DNA of 64,000 bases, taken from Nageia nagi (Eukaryota; Pinophyta). A program made the translations under genes and the position numbers. The notes beneath the pieces are model-generated. The model made no database searches and had not been told where the DNA came from. It saw only the letters and a list, made by a program, of their open reading frames with translations. Each line of letters begins with the position of its first letter. The stretch's first letter is position 1. Where the stretch lies: NCBI GenBank assembly GCA_050084985.1, contig JBITNC010000001.1:33790001-33854000 (forward strand), in the 5' to 3' direction. This document shows, one piece after another, positions 24,842 through 37,290 of this stretch.

Positions 24842-25100
24842 TACTTGTTGTTCTTGGTGTGATAGCCAACAACAACTATGAGTTACAAGTTTCAAAATTT
24901 AATGGGGAGAACTATATTTTCTAAAATATGAAAATGAAGATATTTTTGATGGAAAGAGGAATTTGGGATAACATTATTGATGAGTATAAAGAACCAAAAT
25001 ACTAGAGAAGTCTTGAAGGAGAAGAAAGAAAATTAAAGGAGGAACAACATCAAAATTTCTTGGATCTCCTTGATATCATAAAAAGTATGAAATAAAGTAT
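24842..25100 (+). pseudogene. Copia-type gag N-terminal fragment
   Basis: Plus-strand translation from about 24880 reads like the start of copia gag: KFNGENYIF, NMKMKIFLMERGIWDNII and DEYKEPK, followed by a charged EGEERKLKEEQHQNFLDLL. One Trp-type position is a stop. The reading seems to extend left through VLGVIANNNYE to the insertion site of A, so A probably landed in the leader or early gag of this older element. Confidence 0.6.
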
Positions 25101-26834
25101 TTTTCCACTTCTTGTAAGTTGTAAGAAATCTAGAAAATCATGAAAAACTTTATTTTTTCGAGAATGATTATATTTGTATGAGTAAGGGAAAAACTTATGT
25201 TTTTTAAGATTCTTGTAATGAGATTTATTTGGAGCATTGTGAAACTCTTTTCATGGAAGAGAGTTGTGTTAAAAAATTATTTTGAATGACCTTGAGAGAT
25301 TCTCATTTTGGGAAAAATGTCTTGTGAAGAAGTCATGCATAATTATGATGATGAATTATTTATTGTAGACTAAGATGTAAATAAATTTATTTGTTATTAT
25401 GATAAAGAAGAAAGCATGCATATTATTCCATATTTTGAAGAATATCTCATTTATGAGACAATTGCTGAAGAATCATTTTTTGAGAATGATTAATGTTGTT
25501 ATGTTGAATACCACTTCAAAGTGGATGGTTATTTGTTTGAATACCACCAAGATGATATGGATGAAAAATGTCTCATGTAGGAGGTATATGTTCAAAATTT
25601 TGAACATGATTCATATCATGAATCAAACACTTTTCTCATGGAGGAGAATGCTAAAGACAAAGAACATGACGATGTTTGTTTTTTTTTTTTTTTAAATCCA
25701 TGAATTTTAAATAATGGAATAGTAATGTTCATGGAATTATATTGCATTGAATATGATTCATCAATATGGATTATTGTTTTTAAAAAATGAATATGAAGGA
25801 GAAACACTCACATCATAGTGTTCTTTACTTGAAGTTCATTCACATTAGGTGGATGAATATTTGGGAACTCACTCATCAAGAGTAAATGTTGATTGTCTTC
25901 ACAAGGAATAAATTTTATGGGATTTTGATCCAAGAGAGATTGTAAATGAAAAATAAGTTGAAGCTATTTAGGTTCATATTTGAAGATCACTCATCAAGAG
26001 TGAACTTAAAGCATATTTTTTGTGAAGAGGAAAATACATAATAATGTATCCTAAATGAGATATGAAAGGATATAGAGAATGAAAATGCAAAAAATATTGA
26101 TGATTTTCATTTTGTAATGGTAATGGAAACATCAATTGGGAAGAATATGGAAATCACTCACTTAGAGTGATAAAAATGAAGAATGTGGGTAGTCTTGTAG
26201 AGGAAATATTATGTGAAGACACTTCAAGGAGGAGAAATATTATTGAAGAGTTAATGGTTTATTAAAAATAAATAAATATAAATTTACAAAAATATGGCTT
26301 CATATGAAGCACAAAAGAAATCAAGGAATATATATGGGATCCTACTCATTAAAATATCATTGGAGGTGATGAAATTTTGTTATTTAGTTTATTTATTAAT
26401 GATTTAATGAGTATCTATTTTATGTTTAGTTTTGTGGCTTTAATTATTATAAAAAATATGGATAATATATTATGAAGACATAATTTACAAATAATACATG
26501 TTTTGATGTTTGGTTTATCAAGACACCCCTTGAAGAAGAGTCTTCTTAGAGTGAAGACAATGATGGGTAACTTGGATCACTTGAACTCAAGTGAATATAA
26601 TGATGATAACTTGTGTGAAATTTCTTGAAAGGAGTAATATTATACATACATTATGAAGAGTGATTATTTGGTTGGGGGATATTATTTCCTAGTTTCATTT
26701 GTAATTAGTCATTTCATGGCTATATTTTATTTAATAATATATATAGATATTATTGAGATAGTTGTCATTGTATAATAATCCTTGTGAGATGATTAACATT
26801 AATACATAATCATTGGGGGTATATTTTTATGTTA
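25101..26834 (+). other. Acidic low-complexity coding-like remnant, unassigned
   Basis: Purine-rich plus strand with repeated phrases such as actcatcaagagt (about 25870, 25990), gaagagag/gaagaa blocks, and peptides rich in Glu, Asp, His and Phe (for example EYHFKVDGYLFEYHQDDMDE, about 25509-25568). It may be the body of the element whose gag begins at 24880. A G-run (ggttgggggata, about 26670) could be its polypurine tract. I recognise no domain. Confidence 0.35.
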
Positions 26835-27217
26835 TAATTTTAAGGTTCATCAAAATTGAAGATAGTGAATCACAATATCAAACTTTAATTCCACATGAAG
26901 AATTGATGGTTCACCAATCTCTAAGTGTTGATGAATAACTTCAGACATTGCTGAACTTTGATACCAACATTAGCTCTATGATTGAAGGATTTTAGTATAT
27001 AAATAAGAACTATTAATTTGAATAAAAAATTTATGCTATATAAAAGTATTATAAGGATCTATCAAACATTCTAGTAAACTCCTTTTTTGATATACAGTAT
27101 GAGAAAAGACTATTTTAAATATTAGCCTAGTTTCCAATATAAACTAGTGAAAAGATTTAAACATCATACATTAATGGAAAGACATAAAATAAATATTTAC
27201 AATAAGAAATCACATGC

Positions 27218-27219
<2 letters not shown>

Positions 27220-27259
<40 letters not shown>
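27220..27259. repeat. (AT)n microsatellite
   Basis: About 20 perfect AT dinucleotides inside X unit 1; absent from the matching place in unit 2. Confidence 0.9.
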
Positions 27260-27263
<4 letters not shown>

Positions 27264-28526
27264 AATCTACATTTGAAGTTGAATTACTAAAATTGCTAGA
27301 AATATGGTGACTAGGAAATATGGTGACCAATATAATTGTGACGACTTAGTCACCAAATAAAACTTTAAAAAGTGATACCTTATGATATATGGTTGTAATA
27401 TTAGTGATTATACCTTTATAAATATGTATCACACATACAAAATGGATAAGAATATCTTTAGTTAATAAGGTCTGAATTTTAGGTCGCTAAGATGCATTCT
27501 GGTTGCCAACTAGAGTTGTTCTCTAATGATAGGGTCATCTTCAAAGTGTTACAACTTTAGAAATTTTAAAGAAAATTGGATCATGTATATATTATTAGAA
27601 ATATGGATAAATTAAATTTATAAATATAAAATACTCACAAAAAATATATAAAATTAAATTTTATGAATAATAACGATAAAAGAACTAATTGCTATAAATT
27701 TTTGTAGTTGACAAGCTGCACACAAGGGTGAAAAGAATATCATGTAACTTTTGCATTTATCAATGGATATATAACATGTTATATATGGTTTTAAAGGGGA
27801 AAAATATTACATTCCAAATGTACAATAATAATATCAAGATGTTGGACAAATATTTTATAATTATTGGCAACATGAATGCTTATCACTCTGGAAATTATAT
27901 GGACTAAATTGACTATGTGAAGAAAAATATAGATGAAGGTAAGAAGATATCGCATAAAGAATGGGGTGATATAAAATTATAAAGTTATTAAAAATTAATT
28001 TAAAATAATAAATAACCATAATAAAATGATGTGTAGGGTAGAAGAAATAGTCCCAAAGGCTTACTAGTTTTACTATGGGAAAGCATAACATACATAGTTT
28101 CCTATAGGATGAACAAACAACATGGAAAGATGCAAAAAATTAATCAATTAATGCCAAATATGAAAGGAATTTTTATTATATTTATCTAAATGTAAATTAA
28201 ATTTTCTAAATAAGGAGTATAAAATACATGATTTATATATGTAAATTGGGTAAATCTCCACATACAAAATATGTTAATATAGTGCAACCAACGTACTCAA
28301 CACTACCATGGAAAAAAGGAATGATTGTATGGTATTTAATAAGTTGAATGAAAAATAACCATAATAATTTAATGATAAAAAGAATCATTAGTTATGTAGA
28401 TCTCATGGATCCCCAACAAATCCATGAAGGTAATACATGGTGCCATAGGGCACTCATAGGCTACTGCAAAGAAGCACATACCTCTCTCAACACCATAGGT
28501 AAAGGAGGCTCTATATGAGCAATAAT

Positions 28527-28973
28527 TATTATAATTTGTAATGTAATATTGTGTAATATTTCTATTTAATGTAAATTTATTTAATGGTTAAAGTATCTTT
28601 AAATACCTTAAAGCATTAAGGGAATAAATATAAAAACACCTTTAACCTTACCCTTAGGTTAAAGGTAGGTTAAAGGGTGGGTTTCTTATTATAAATAAAG
28701 AGGTACCCCTACTCTCATTGTAATGATACAATTGCAAGAAAACTTTGCTCTAGGTTTAGGGTTTGGAGAGAAAGGAGATATTTTGTAAGAGAGGTCCTTA
28801 AGAATAAGAAGATCTTAGTTAGTGGATGTACTCCCAAGGAGTGAGGAACCACTTTATATCTTGTGTTATTTTTGAGATTGGATTGTGTTATTATGCTATG
28901 GTGTTGATGTTGTAAGGGACTTCTTGAGATTTTGGTAAACTAGAGATTAATTTAGAAAGGGTTAATTTCATCA
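28527..28973 (+). repeat. Element D 5' LTR
   Basis: 447 bp; the TG start has mutated to TA while the partner keeps TGTTAGAATTTG. Ends TTTCATCA. A TATAAATA box lies at 28690-28697, conserved in the partner. An inverted repeat (cctttaacc..ggttaaagg, about 28639-28676) precedes it. Confidence 0.85.
28690..28697 (+). promoter_or_regulatory. TATA box of element D LTR
   Basis: TATAAATA, found at the same place in the other LTR (30377-30384), a position consistent with the U3 promoter of the element. Confidence 0.5.
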
Positions 28974-28975
28974 CA

Positions 28976-28987
28976 TTGTATTAGAGT
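28976..28987 (+). other. Element D primer binding site (decayed)
   Basis: TTGTATTAGAGT, three changes from TGGTATCAGAGC, the initiator-methionine tRNA site usual in copia elements; it starts two bases after the LTR end. Confidence 0.6.
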
Positions 28988-28989
28988 GA

Positions 28990-29265
28990 ACTAACCATAA
29001 AGGTATACATCTAAGATCAACATTATACAAAAAATATCCTCCTAGGATGAAGTTGTTAATAAAGGTCAAGATATAAGATGATACCCTAAGTGATTTAGCT
29101 AAAAATGAACCCATCAAATCTAAATACAAGCTGAAGAGGTTGAGTTTCTCTAGTTGCCTTATATTTTGAATTTTTTTTTTGACTCATTTTACCTAGAATG
29201 CATTTCTCACAAAGACCAATTGTAGGTGATATTGTAGGCAAAACTTCCACAAGATCATGTATTTT
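28990..29265 (-). pseudogene. Antisense copia integrase fragment inside element D
   Basis: Minus-strand translation gives LCEKCILGKMSQ (about 29215-29180), the end of the zinc-binding region before a copia integrase. Then comes DLMGSFLAKSLRVSSYILTF (about 29110-29050), matching the start of the catalytic core. The first catalytic Asp is present; the second and the Glu are not included. The fragment runs opposite to the direction of D, so it is captured or rearranged sequence rather than D's own pol. Confidence 0.55.
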
Positions 29266-30195
29266 TTTTAAATAAAAAAATTATCTAAAAAAATACAAAA
29301 AAAATTACTTTTTTTAAATAAAAAATTTGATATTATTTTATATATATAAAAAATATAAAATTAAAAAAATTAGGTATGAGCAAATTCATCCATTTCAAAT
29401 TTCTTCAAATAATCAGTCAATTATTACTTTGGAAAAGAATCATATCCTCCATCAGAGAATAAATCACATATAAATCCAATCCCACTTTATCAGAGAGAAG
29501 ATTCTAGATGGTCTTCTACACTTAGAATATTTTCCATCATTCTTAAACTTTGTTGATTTGTTCAACAAGCCCTTTCCTGAAGCCTAGTTCTGTATGTTAC
29601 TATTTTTAATTTTTTTTTAACAATCTAAGAACTCATGGTACATTTTAGTTTTTGTTATCACTATTTAAGGAATAAGTATGTGTTTGTTGGAATATTTGGT
29701 TATCCATATGTGAGTGGTTGATATATCTTATGCTCTTTTTATTTTGATCAACACATGTTTCTAATATACATCAGATGACTATAAGTATTAGCTTGGCATA
29801 TTTGTGATGACTTATAGTGTATCATTGATTAGTTTATGGATGGAATTAATTAGTTCATTTATCTTTTGATTGATATGAATGTTTATATGATGCATCTAAC
29901 TATATTATTTATAACCTACTTGTAGCTTGTAGGTTTCATCTTGAGAATGTAGGTTACTTATTTTAGGTGGGTAGGATCATGAAGGCTGACATGTCAACTT
30001 AGTGTTGATTGATTATACTTACATTGAAATAGTTATGGTTAATGATTGTATTTTAAACTATTTTGATCAAATGGTACTATAGTGAGTCTCAAACTATCAA
30101 AGATGTAAAAGTTCTCATCTTTGCTTTATCTCTTTGAGGAGAACTCTCTCTTACTTTCTCTTTCTTCTTTCTCTACACTCTATTCCAATATTATA
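29266..30195. other. Element D internal region, no gene seen
   Basis: AT-rich, with A/T runs at 29260-29380. No frame above 60 codons and no recognisable domain. Confidence 0.5.
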
Positions 30196-30205
30196 TTAAG
30201 GGGAG

Positions 30206-30655
30206 TGTTAGAATTTGTAATGTAATATTTCTCTTTCATGTAAATTCACTTAACACTTAAAGTATCTTTAGATACCTTAAATCATTAAAGGAATAAATAT
30301 AGAAAGAGGAATAAATATTGAAATACCTTTAAACTTACCCTTAGGTTAAATGGAGGTTAAAGGGTGGGTTTCTTCTTATAAATAGATAGGTACCCCTCCT
30401 CTCATTATAATGATACAATTTAAGAAAGCTTTACTCTAGGTTTAGGGTTTAGAGAGAGAGGAGAAATTCTATAAGAGAGGTCCTTGAGAATAAGAATATA
30501 TTAGCTAGTGCATGTACTCCCAAGGAGGGAGGAATCACTTTATATCTTGTGTTATTATGTATTGGCTTCTGTTATTGTGCTATGGTATTGATGTTGTAAG
30601 TTCCTTCTTGATTATTAGTAAACTAGAGATTAATCAAAAAGGTTTAATTTCATCA
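30206..30655 (+). repeat. Element D 3' LTR
   Basis: 450 bp partner of 28527-28973. Preceded by the purine tract TAAGGGGAG (30197-30205); followed by ATAAT. Confidence 0.87.
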
Positions 30656-31134
30656 ATAATGATGAATACAATATTATAGTGATACTTATGGTTATGTTAA
30701 GATCAACCATATATAAAAAAATAAACTCCATGAGTATGGTGATTGCATGTCAAAGAAAAGTTTGTATAGTGGTTTAAGGATTGATGGAATTGGAGGAAAG
30801 TATTATAGGTAATAGGAATTGAAGGAAAGTATTGTAGATAATAGGAATTAGAGTGTTGAATATAGCAAGAAAGTGTATGATATCCATGCTCATACATATT
30901 AAGGAATTTCCCAAAATCCAATCAAATTTACTTTGAATATGTTGTAGCAGGAGGAGTACAAGGAGACATAAATATCTTCACCAAATATATTATAATTTTA
31001 GTGGAAAGCATGCATTGCTAAATTTTTAAAAAATATGAATCACTTTTGGTATTTTCCACCAAATTAAAATATTACAAGTGTATTAAATAAAACATCTAAA
31101 ATATTAAAAAATTATGAAGAAATAAATTCCTTCA

Positions 31135-31395
31135 TTGTCCCCTTTAGTGTGAAAATATTTTAACTCCACTAAAAATGATGATGGTCTATCCTTAATATCA
31201 CCATGTTGCCATTTATAGGTTTATTAAACCCATTGTATTGATTTGTCTTTGATACCATATTATAATTTTGAATTTTTCTTGAATTGGATATTAGTGAATC
31301 ACATTGTCAAGATCTAATTCCACATGAATAATTGATGATTCGTCAACCTCCAAGTGTTTATGAATGACTTTAATGCCATCAAACTTTGATGCCAA
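31135..31395 (-). repeat. X array internal region 1
   Basis: About 260 bp between a purine tract (minus strand CTAAAGGGGACAA, 31147-31135) and a PBS-like site (TTGGCATCAAAGTTT, 31395-31381). No coding potential. Its counterpart is 42959-43215. Confidence 0.5.
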
Positions 31396-32390
31396 CATCC
31401 AACTATTTTAATGAATATTTTAAGAGCTAATAAGATCTATAAATATTAATAATATATTAAAGCTATAAAAAATTTGTTAAGGCTCGATGTTTTGATAAAC
31501 TCCTTTATCGATATGAAGTATGAGAAAGAGTGTTGTAAATATGGGCATGGTTTCCAATATTAAGTATTACAAATATCAAATTATTATACATAGTTAAATA
31601 GAGGTTAAATATACCTTTATAATGAGTACTAACACACATAAAATGGATCATAGATCTCTAGAAATCTACATTTGAAATTGAGTCGTCAAAATCCTAGACA
31701 TGTGGCAATAGGAAATATGGTAAAAAATGTAAATGTGATGGCCAAGTCACCAAAATAAATTCAAATGGTTATACCTTATGATATATGGTTGGAAAGGTAT
31801 TAGTTATACCTTTCTAAATATGTATACCATTTCCAAAATTAATGAGCATATTTTACTAACCAAACTAGAGTTGTTTGCCAATGATTGGATGACATTTAGA
31901 GTATTGCAAATTTGGAAATTTTGAAGAAAATTGGATCATTCAATATATGGTTATAAATATAGATAAATCATATTTAAAAAATAAAACACTTATAAAAATT
32001 AGAGAAAATTAGCCATGGTCAATTATGGTGATAAGAAAACTAGTCACTACAAATTTCTATAATTGATAGGTTGCACATAGGGGTGAAAAGAACATTGTAC
32101 TTTGGTATTTATTAATGGATATATCAAGTGTTATATATTTTATAAAGGGAAAAAAGCCTAAATTACAAATATTCAATAATAAGTTCAAGATGATAGATAA
32201 ATGTATATAAATTCTTGAGGACATGAATGCCTATCACTTTAGAAAATATATGGGCTAAGTTGACTATTTGAAGAAAAACATGGGTGGAGGTAGGAAAATA
32301 TCACATAAAGTATGGGATGTTATATAATATTAAAAAGGTATTCATAATTATTTTATAAAAATTAAATATCTATGAAATAATGATTTGTGA

Positions 32391-32395
32391 GGTTG
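32391..32395. other. Target site duplication of element E, left
   Basis: GGTTG, repeated at 42022-42026. The uninterrupted X unit 1 has a single matching site. Confidence 0.8.
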
Positions 32396-33192
32396 TGTTG
32401 ACCTGTGTTTTAGTACACTTAGGTTTTGGCCTAAATGATCTAAATACATATAAACATTTAAGTATGTAATATCTAAGCTAATTAACTCAAATATAAATAC
32501 ATGAATATTAGAGAAATAAGAGTATAGTAGTGATATAACATAATTATAAATTACATTGATGTCAAGATGTAAAATGAATACACACACTAAAGAGATAGAA
32601 TCATAAGATAAATACATGTGTGCTTACTTGTGTAATGATTAAAAATATATGAGGATGAACTTATCAAAGAGAGGTGATCTTGTTGTGTAAAACCCATAGC
32701 CAAAAAAAAGAATCCCAACATGGGTGCTAGGATCCAAGAACTCAATGCAGGTGCACACTTTAGTGCTAACATTCTAGTAAAATGAGTTCCATCAACAAGG
32801 ATTGATGAAGAAAAATACATCGATAAGTTGAACCAAGCTTATGATCATGAAGATGGATGATAGATTTGCTTAAGTGATAACAAGATTCCAATATCAATAA
32901 ATGGAATTTAAAAACATCTAAGTGTATGGTATCAACTATCAAGATGTAATCTTAATATTCTTTCCACATGTTAGAGATACCTATATTTATATCAGACATG
33001 ATATCACCATTTAACCCCTTGTATGAAGGTTGAAGTCATCTCGATGTACCTAACATAAAATAAGATCATAACTTAAGAAATATATGATAATAAGGTAAAT
33101 ATGATTGAAATATGATAAAGTATGATTAAATATGTATGTAAAGTTGCACCTAAGTGGGACCATGTTAAGGGGACCACTTTTAGGTGTCAATA
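32396..33192 (-). repeat. Element E 3' LTR
   Basis: 797 bp. Plus strand starts TGTTGA and ends GTCAATA, near-inverted termini (the expected ..CAACA has become ..CAATA). Frames 32348-32617 and 32587-32820 in it are incidental. Confidence 0.85.
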
Positions 33193-34739
33193 GATTCCCC
33201 CCTTTATAAATATAATGAAATTAAATCTTGAAATGATATTATGCTTGCAAAGGAAGTAAAGGTAAAGAGAAGAAATATTTGAGACTTACCCAATTTAGCT
33301 ATAGAACTATCCAAATCATCAAGGATTAATGATGTATATTTCCCCCTCTTTTCCTTAGTTGTGAGATGTAATGGCTGGCATGAAATAGAATCAACCAAGA
33401 GAAAATAATAAAACCTAAAAATGGGAGGAACAAAACACCAACTACTAAGCATATATATGATTTTTAACTCATAAAAGATATAGTAGTGGTAATAAGAGTA
33501 AACATCATAACATTTCATCACAAATGATATAGTAGTAATAGAGAAAGGAAAAAATTAATATAATATGCATACATCATCTTGAGAACACTAAATATAGAAA
33601 TACTCACTATTTCATTCTTAGATGTATACATACAAGATCATGATAAAGGTATTTTCACATCATCATGGGGTACACACCACATTACTAGATGGAACATATG
33701 CAATCAAAACCATATATGTTAACATCATAATGAGGTACATGCCCCATTCCTAGATGCAACATATGAATCATAAAGAACTAACATGGTATTGGTTAGTTTA
33801 GACCCAACCAACAAAGGTGACTCAAAGATGAAGGTTAGTTGAGAATTAACTAGCAAATTTGACTCCAAATGATGTGCCATTCATTATCATGAGGTACATG
33901 CCCCATTCTTAGATATATACATGATATGATGTCATCATCAAGAGGTGCATGTACCATTATTAAATGTGATTTAAAGGTGATGGTTAGTTTAGTTTAGAAC
34001 CAACCAAAAAAGGTGACTTTGTGATAATTGGTTTGTTTTCAAATCATGTAAATGATTAAATCAATGCATAGATAAGGATAGAAATACTTCTTGTCTCTCA
34101 TATACTATGCTAATTTAGCCTAATTTATGCCTTTATATCTTAGCATCCATGCTTTCTTCAAAATTGGTGCTAGCTTAACAGTACTATATGCTGATGTTGT
34201 TGTAGATGTATTGCATTATATGATTTATGAATATGAAAAATAATATTTTTACACCTAATAAGAGTTGATAGGTGTTGAATCCTATGATGAATAGGTTAGA
34301 TCCAAGAATGAATGTGTGGGGAACACATCATTATTTGATTGGATGTACATTCATTCTTACAAAGAACCTCATTCTCTAATACATGTAAGCTCTATATTAG
34401 TTTTTTAGACTACATTTAATTGGAGGTTGCATGATGTTCAAGGTAAGGAGGTAAATGTGAAGGAATAATAGCATGAACATTGGTGACCAACATGAGCATT
34501 AATGCCAGTGCAGATGTGAGGATTTGTAATGAATTAGGTGTCCAAATTTTAGGGTAATGACTTTGGTTACCAAGATTTTACCAAAGATCATGTTGTAAAT
34601 GGTTCAGGAGCATTGGATGGCCATTATTTATCCACTATATCATGGAATATGTCCTATTTTTGATTTTAAAGATGCCAAATTAGGTTTCATTTTCATATTC
34701 ACTATTTTGCATTAGAGTTCTAGTCCATGAGAAGGAGTG
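33193..34739. other. Element E 3' spacer
   Basis: Starts with the polypurine tract (minus strand AAAGGGGGGAATC). From 33640 to 34010 there is a degenerate repeat around gaggtacatg-ccccattcttaga (about 33665, 33730, 33890, 33940), four decayed copies. No gene is supported; frame 33204-33521 has no recognisable feature. Confidence 0.5.
33640..34020. repeat. Degenerate repeat, about 65-165 bp spacing
   Basis: Phrases catcatgaggtacatgccccattcctagatg and ggttagttnagaaccaaccaanaaaggtgact recur several times with uneven spacing inside the E spacer. Confidence 0.5.
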
Positions 34740-37290
34740 TGGTTATAACAGAGAGATTTTGAGTGCTTCAAGAGATTTACATTATGAGGTAAGTATTTTT
34801 GGTGCATTCATACTATTATTTTAGGTTTATTTTGGTTAATTTGGTAAGAATGATAACCTAGTTTGTGTTTATAAGATGAAGATCACTGACCAAGACAACC
34901 ATTGAGCATAATTTCTCTACCATAATCAAGTTTCTACTCATGTGGTAAGTATATAAGACCTTTGTTTTATGATTTTTAACTTAATTTGAGAATTTTAGGT
35001 AAAGAATAAGTAAAATAGCCAAATTGCCCTTGGGCTAGGGTTTGAATACTAGGTCTTCCATGATTTTGTAGTTAGAGTTGATTTTTAGGTGTGTCAAAAT
35101 ACATTTTTATACAATAATGGGGGTAGAGACACTTTGCCCCCAAGTTTTGAAAAAATAGTTGTAAAAACCCTAGCATGGATGTTGGCATGAGCATTGATGC
35201 TAGCTAGGTAGAAGGGTTGTTAGGTAAGGGGAATGTGTTTCTAGCTATGTTAATTGTTAATTATATGTATTTACAATAATAATTTTTTTTGTGCTTCATG
35301 ATTAAATGAATTTGTAAAATAAATTGATACATACATTTATCTTTTGTGATCATAGTATCATTAGTTCTTTATGGATCCCAAGCATGTCCCAAAGATGTAA
35401 TAAGTATATGGTATTATGGGATAAGTTGATACATGATGAGTTTTACATGTTACAACATGTGGGTATGGGTTACCTACTTCATGCTCCTTATGTATGGGTG
35501 GATAAGGATTTTTTCACAACCCTTATGGAGAGGTAGTTAAAGAGGACCAATAACTTCCATTTTCCTATTAGATAGATTACCATCGTACCAAAGGATATTC
35601 ACAAGATTCTACAAGTGCTTGTAAAAGGATGTCCCATCTATTTTGAGGAGGGTATGATCGATGCATAGTGTAAGGGTATTGCAAAGTGGTTGAATGGATT
35701 AGAGGAGTACCATGAGGGGAATAAGGGTGCTTACCTTTATTGTGCCTTTAAAGGAAAGATGAAAAGGTATAGTTGTGTGTAATTGATTATGGTCACCTAC
35801 ATTGATAATATTATTTATCTTGATAACAACCATGAGATGTTCCTACTTAGTTTGGTACATGTGGTGTACCAAATGAATTAAGATGTATGGTATGCATGGG
35901 ATCCATATTATATTTTGCAAATGTATCATGATTTGCATATTTTTATCATATTATAGAAGAGTGGTAAGAGGGTGACACACTCATTTGTACTATAGTGTTG
36001 GGCTTATGAACACATTACAATGATTTGGCCAAGAGAACTTCCAATTCAAAGCATGGCTACCAAACATCTCATGTGGTATAGATGGGCTAGAATGGGAAAG
36101 ATCAAATGGGTCCACAAGAGCATGGATGCTACCAAAAAGTGATGGATGGTAAGTAATATAGCCTACAAGTTTTATTTTTATTTTGGGTTGATTGAATGAG
36201 AAAGATTTCTAACATACTATTTTGGTTTTGCAGGGGGTGTTATTTATAGACCCTATGCACGTTTAACACTTTGGTCAACCAAACCAAGGGGTGAATTGGA
36301 TTGGAAATGAACTCATTATTTTTAGATAAGGAAGATGTTTTTTGATCCCTATAATCCACAAAGGGTAAAGAGGTAATTTAGGAAATAAAGCATTTATTTA
36401 GAATTGAAATTTATAGTGAGGATGGGAAGGTATAAGGTGCATGACCCTAATTTGTTTGAGAATCCACCCAAGTGGGACTAAGAGTGACATCATCCCCAAG
36501 ATCACAGATTATAAAGTGATAACAATGATGAGGGAGTTGAGGCACTATATGGACCTCAATTTTATCAAGAATTTGGTGGGTTGGAGCAAGATCAGAACCC
36601 CTTAGTTTGTATGGCTTGGAGCAGCTAGTAAAAGCAACTAAGGGAGAAGCAAATGAAGTGGAGGAAGAGGAAAGTGAAGATGAGGAAGAGGAACAAGATG
36701 TATGCATGGAGTATGCACCCTAGCAAGAGGAAAAAGGTGGATGGGATGTGACCATTGATATTCCTATTGCAAAGAATCAATAATAGCTTGAGAATGAATT
36801 GAGGAAGTGTGCTACTTTTTGTACCTACAAGTTAGTACTTACCAAAAATAATATATGAGTAAAATGTATTCTTTATTTTATTTTTTAGATCAAACAAAGT
36901 TGGAATTAGGCTTAGAGAAGGGTGATAGAGAACATGTTGAGGAGGAGCTATTAATTATAAAGGAGGATATGGCTACAAAATATGGTGAGATGGATGAAAT
37001 AAAGGTTAGGTTGGCATCCTTGGTGCAAACCATAGATACCTTGAAGAAAATGCATGAGGATTCAAATGATAAGGAATAATTAGGCATGATGGATCATATG
37101 TTGGAGCACAAAAAAATATTGAATACGTAATTAATGAGAGGGCATATATTCAAACACAACTTATGGTATTAAATGAATAAATTGGGATAAAGAGGTCTAG
37201 TTTGAGTAGGACTACCTCTAGATCAAAGAATTTTAGAAGTGTTAGGAGTCACATTGGTACCATAAGTGATGTTAGCATAGAGAATTAATG
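34740..37290 (+). pseudogene. Antisense PMD-like gene of element E, with candidate introns
   Basis: Plus strand, opposite to gag of E. The best block is 35400-36148: WDKLIHDEFYMLQHVGMGYL, VDKDFFTTLMERW, then (after one frameshift) NNFHFPIRQITIV and KDIHKILQVLVKG, matching the PMD signature. It continues to RWARMGKIKWVHKSMDA. A GT-AG interval at 36149-36233 (gtaagt..ttttgcag) joins this block in frame to GVLFIDPMHV and NQGVNWIGNE. Other candidate introns: 34789-34875, 34945-35355 and 36831-36888 (last one very short). The tail has an acidic stretch (about 36655-36700) and a coiled-coil-like segment at 36889-37079. Several stops; no longer functional. Confidence 0.6.
36149..36233 (+). other. 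Candidate spliceosomal intron in the antisense gene of E
   Basis: Donor ATG|GTAAGT and acceptor TTTTGCAG with a T-rich tract. Removing these 85 bases keeps the PMD-like reading frame in phase 0 on both sides. Confidence 0.6.

Larger units (their letters stand above)
28527..30655 (+). mobile_element. Element D: small non-autonomous LTR retrotransposon
   Basis: LTRs at 28527-28973 and 30206-30655, a decayed initiator-Met-type PBS just inside the left LTR, a polypurine tract just before the right LTR, and a perfect 5-bp target duplication ATAAT (28522-28526 and 30656-30660). The internal region is only 1232 bp and carries no gag or pol in the element's own orientation. It must have depended on another element's proteins. 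Confidence 0.85.
26968..31134 (-). repeat. X array LTR-like unit 1 (contains D)
   Basis: Bounded by the PBS-like site on the left and the purine tract on the right (plus-strand ttgtcccctttag at 31135). It is interrupted by element D at 28527-30655: the homologous X2 sequence (about 42500-42530) runs straight across the D insertion point. Small open frames here (27861-28091, 30703-30921) are not conserved. Confidence 0.55.

Noticed and set aside
28745-28765. tttagggttt, telomere-like motif (also near 30440)
   Set aside because: A single motif within the LTRs of element D, not an array.
35324-35536. Independent host gene on the plus strand
   Set aside because: It lies between LTRs of element E with matching TSD and belongs to the antisense PMD-like gene of that element.
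36447-36707. 86-codon minus-strand Ser-rich frame
   Set aside because: Shadow of the acidic GA-rich segment of the antisense PMD-like gene of E.
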